From NCBI GenBank assembly GCA_025449725.1, contig JANWIU010000100.1, forward strand, positions 1-6,886: a stretch of 6,886 nucleotides of DNA, read 5' to 3'. A program made the translations under genes and the position numbers. This stretch comes from Pseudobdellovibrio sp. GTDB lineage: Bacteria; Bdellovibrionota; Bdellovibrionia; Bdellovibrionales; Bdellovibrionaceae. The notes beneath the pieces were generated by a model. It worked only from the letters and a program-made list of their open reading frames with translations, made no database searches and had not been told where the DNA came from. Shown here one piece after another: positions 5,634 through 6,886 of this stretch (position 1 is its first letter; the number at the start of each line of letters is the position of its first letter).

Positions 5634-5873
5634 ATGAACGATAAATACAGTAAAGCTCCTAATGCAAAAGAAGTGTATTCGCGATTTAAACAAAGAATTA
5701 AACATCAACCAACCGAAGTTCAGCTTGATAGATGGGAATACGAAGGCGGAACCATTCCGCGCGAAGCGGATCAGGCTTTTATTCATACCCTGTCGCTAAA
5801 AGAAAAAGTTAAACATTATGCTGAGAAATTCTGGAAGCTTTTTCATAAGCCTTTTTTTGGATTAAACTCCTAA
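5634..5873 (+). CDS. Small basic protein of unknown function
   Basis: The protein has 79 residues, with TAGGAGG before the ATG and its own sigma-54-type promoter. No family is recognised. It is Lys/Arg-rich (SRFKQRIKHQPTEVQ), has a short segment WEYEGGTIPREADQAF near the middle (33-48), and a C-terminal amphipathic, aromatic helix (KVKHYAEKFWKLFHKPFF, 58-75) that could lie on a membrane surface. No signal peptide or full membrane helix is seen. The strong ribosome site and upstream promoter support it as a real gene. It converges on the minus-strand peptide gene ending at 5880, with only 6 nt between the stop codons and no clear terminator. Confidence 0.7.
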   Translation: MNDKYSKAPNAKEVYSRFKQRIKHQPTEVQLDRWEYEGGTIPREADQAFIHTLSLKEKVKHYAEKFWKLFHKPFFGLNS

Positions 5874-5879
5874 TTAAGC

Positions 5880-6062
5880 TCAGTTCGATTTTTCGGAATC
5901 AACTTTTTCCGATGAACTTGTCTTATGCTCTGGTGGTTCAACAGACTCATCTTTTGGCCAATAGGTTTGATTTTTATCCCGGTCATAATTAATGGCAGAT
6001 GCATTTGGCGGAAGCTTTTTCTTTTCGGTTTGATTTTTATTCACAGTCTCTTTGTTTTTCAT
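5880..6062 (-). CDS. 60-residue disordered hydrophilic peptide, hypothetical
   Basis: The ATG at 6062 is preceded by AAAGGT at a good distance; an upstream GTG at 6101 would put the start inside a terminator stem, so the ATG is preferred. The product is very polar (MKNKETVNKNQTEKKKLPP, then YDRDKNQTYWPKDESVEPPE, ending Ser/Glu/Lys-rich), with no hydrophobic stretch, and is probably unfolded by itself. Such composition is seen in small hydrophilic stress proteins, but no family is recognised. It lies on the same strand as the YflT-like gene, 78 nt downstream, with a terminator between them, so expression would depend on read-through or an unseen promoter. It may be a real but weakly expressed gene. 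Confidence 0.5.
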   Translation of the reverse strand: MKNKETVNKNQTEKKKLPPNASAINYDRDKNQTYWPKDESVEPPEHKTSSSEKVDSEKSN

Positions 6063-6072
6063 AATTACCTTT

Positions 6073-6125
6073 GAAAAAGAGGACCGAACTTGGGCGGTCA
6101 CATTCCCTTTGACCCCTAAGTTCGG
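6073..6125 (-). terminator. Long hairpin terminator after the YflT-like gene
   Basis: On the minus strand, CCGAACTT (6125-6118) pairs with AAGTTCGG (6091-6084). Inside, GG and GGTCA pair with TGACC and CC around a 9-nt loop, with one mismatch and one bulge, for about 15 bp in all. The tail is TCCTCTTTTTC (6083-6073). It begins 15 nt after the stop of the stress-protein gene, and the tail ends just before the ribosome site of the downstream peptide, so it could also act as a read-through control. Confidence 0.72.
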
Positions 6126-6140
6126 AAGTAGACAAACATT

Positions 6141-6710
6141 CTAAAAAAATCTCGTCGTCGCTTGGTCCCCTGCCTGTTTTTGGGAGGGATTCCAGTCTCC
6201 GCCAAGCTCTGATGAAATGCTGACCTCGAGTGCGCCTGTTGCTTCCATTATATTTTTAGCTTTTGCAGATGCTTCCACGTCGTCAGTATGAACTGAAACT
6301 AATACCCGGCCTTCCTTCAGCAGATTCTCGTATCGTTGAGCATCTACTTCAGAAATTCCGTAAGCAGCCAAGGCTCCGGCAAATGCGCCGGCTGTGCCGC
6401 CAAGACCAATACCGGCTAATGCCGATAGCAACGGCCCCGCTGCGATGAAAGGGCCAACGCCCGGAATCATTAACGTACCAATACTGGCAAGCAGACTTAA
6501 TGTGCCCCCCAGAACTGCACCTGCGCTGGCTCCTGCAACTGCACCTTCAGGAATTTTTGACGCCTTAAGATGAAAATGATCCTGTTTGCCCATATCTTCG
6601 GGCAATAGCACTGATATTTCACTGGTGTTAAATCCATTGGTGCGAAGCGCATTTACGGCATTTTCTGCCTCGCGCCTGATTTTATAAATACCAAAAACAG
6701 CTTTATCCAT
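6141..6710 (-). CDS. General stress (YflT/17M-like) glycine-zipper protein
   Basis: ATG at 6710 (189 residues) follows AGGGGG by 8 nt; a TTG at 6719 in the same frame is too close to that site. Residues 3-37 (KAVFGIYKIRREAENAVNALRTNGF, then EISVLLPE) form the beta-alpha-beta start typical of general stress protein 17M/YflT-like domains. Residues 55-120 are a Gly/Ala-rich double hydrophobic segment (GAVAGASAGAVLGG, then IPGVGPFIAAGPLL, then GGTAGAFAGALAAYG) that probably inserts in, or packs against, the membrane as a glycine zipper. Residues 121-164 (SEVDAQRYENLLKEGRVLVSVHTDD) complete the second half of the domain. The tail is polar. The function is unknown; relatives are induced by heat, salt or desiccation. 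It has a sigma-54-type promoter and a terminator, so it is mainly its own transcription unit. Confidence 0.85.
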   Translation of the reverse strand: MDKAVFGIYKIRREAENAVNALRTNGFNTSEISVLLPEDMGKQDHFHLKASKIPEGAVAGASAGAVLGGTLSLLASIGTLMIPGVGPFIAAGPLLSALAGIGLGGTAGAFAGALAAYGISEVDAQRYENLLKEGRVLVSVHTDDVEASAKAKNIMEATGALEVSISSELGGDWNPSQKQAGDQATTRFF

Positions 6711-6756
6711 GAACAACACCCCCTAATTGTACCCGTCATTTGGTTCGAAGGTGATT

Positions 6757-6773
6757 AGCAAACAATTTGCCAA
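6757..6773 (-). promoter_or_regulatory. sigma-54 (-24/-12) promoter for the YflT-like gene
   Basis: On the minus strand the site reads TTGGCAAATTGTTTGCT: TTGGCA and TTGCT fit the RpoN consensus, with ten bases between GG (6771-6770) and GC (6759-6758). The predicted start is near 6746, 36 nt before the ATG at 6710. A TACAAT closer to the gene has no matching -35 box. Confidence 0.7.
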
Positions 6774-6789
6774 CACTGATTCTGCCCCT

Positions 6790-6817
6790 AATTACTAACT
6801 AGTTACATATCAGTTAC
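6790..6817. repeat. Three 6-bp repeats with an 11-bp period upstream of the YflT-like promoter
   Basis: On the plus strand AATTAC (6790-6795), AGTTAC (6801-6806) and AGTTAC (6812-6817) recur exactly every 11 bp, about one helical turn. They lie about 17-46 bp upstream of the -24 element at 6773. Same-face spacing of this kind suits cooperative binding of a regulator. The assignment as an operator is inference. Confidence 0.4.
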
Positions 6818-6827
6818 TTAAAGAAGA

Positions 6828-6855
6828 TTTCGAAGTGGAATTTCGACACGAAGTG
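6828..6855. repeat. Interleaved TTTCGA and CGAAGTG direct repeats
   Basis: TTTCGA occurs at 6828-6833 and 6841-6846, and CGAAGTG at 6831-6837 and 6849-6855 (18 bp apart). They lie about 60-80 bp upstream of the -24 element of the YflT-like promoter, a usual distance for enhancer-binding-protein sites. The remaining bases to 6886 show no gene. Confidence 0.3.
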
Positions 6856-6886
6856 AGGGGCGAATAAGAAATTAATACTTCAGTCA

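Noticed and set aside
5818..5862. Terminator (GCTT-TTTCAT-AAGC then a T run) at the end of the 5634 gene
   Set aside because: The stem is only 4 bp and lies inside the coding sequence; the T run encodes Phe codons.
1..6886. Mobile element, phage, CRISPR or toxin-antitoxin system
   Set aside because: No transposase, integrase, regularly spaced repeat array, terminal inverted repeat or toxin-antitoxin-like gene pair is visible; the holin-like protein fits the chromosomal YqjE type and has no phage neighbours.

Overview
The window comes from an AT-rich Gram-negative bacterium. Two predicted lipoproteins, one with an OmpA-like peptidoglycan-binding domain, and a set of small inner-membrane stress proteins show this. 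The gene mix and lipoprotein style resemble Bdellovibrio-type (Bdellovibrionota) or other former deltaproteobacteria, but this is an impression from the sequence and not proven. No rRNA, tRNA, CRISPR array, insertion sequence or phage module is visible.

Layout. (1) 1-813, minus: the N-terminal 271 residues of a lipoprotein with an OmpA-like C-terminal domain, cut by the window edge. (2) 814-1208: a divergent control region with two back-facing sigma-54-type promoters, a minus-strand terminator-like hairpin between them, and a possible 25-residue membrane microprotein (1102-1179). (3) 1209-2813, plus: a tight operon for an HHE hemerythrin, a small entericidin-like lipoprotein, a DUF1328 membrane peptide, a CsbD-family protein and a DUF883 (ElaB/YqjD-like) protein, closed by a perfect 28-nt palindromic terminator. 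(4) 2894-3810, plus: a two-helix holin-like/YqjE-like membrane protein and a two-CBS-domain protein. (5) 3853-5510, minus: an AI-2E-family transporter overlapping a four-helix ferritin-like protein. (6) 5634-5873, plus: an unknown 79-residue basic protein. (7) 5880-6710, minus: a general-stress (YflT-like) glycine-zipper protein, a terminator, then a 60-residue disordered peptide. (8) 6711-6886: a control region with phased repeats.

The main regulatory finding is that five of the transcription units each begin with a -24/-12 (sigma-54, RpoN) promoter match: GG, exactly ten bases, GC, always ending in TTGCT, and placed so the predicted start of transcription lies about 20-50 nt before the start codon. 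They are at 889-873 (minus), 1054-1070 (plus), 5579-5563 (minus), 5584-5600 (plus) and 6773-6757 (minus). The pair near 5580 sits back to back with only 4 bp between the two -24 elements.

Together the genes look like a stress and envelope-protection island: di-iron/oxygen or iron handling (hemerythrin, ferritin-like), envelope proteins (lipoproteins, DUF1328, DUF883, holin-like, transporter), a nucleotide-sensing module (CBS) and general stress proteins (CsbD, YflT-like). In many bacteria such genes belong to a general stress sigma regulon. Here the sequence suggests sigma-54 and an unknown enhancer-binding activator instead. That conclusion is inferred from promoter motifs and has not been tested.
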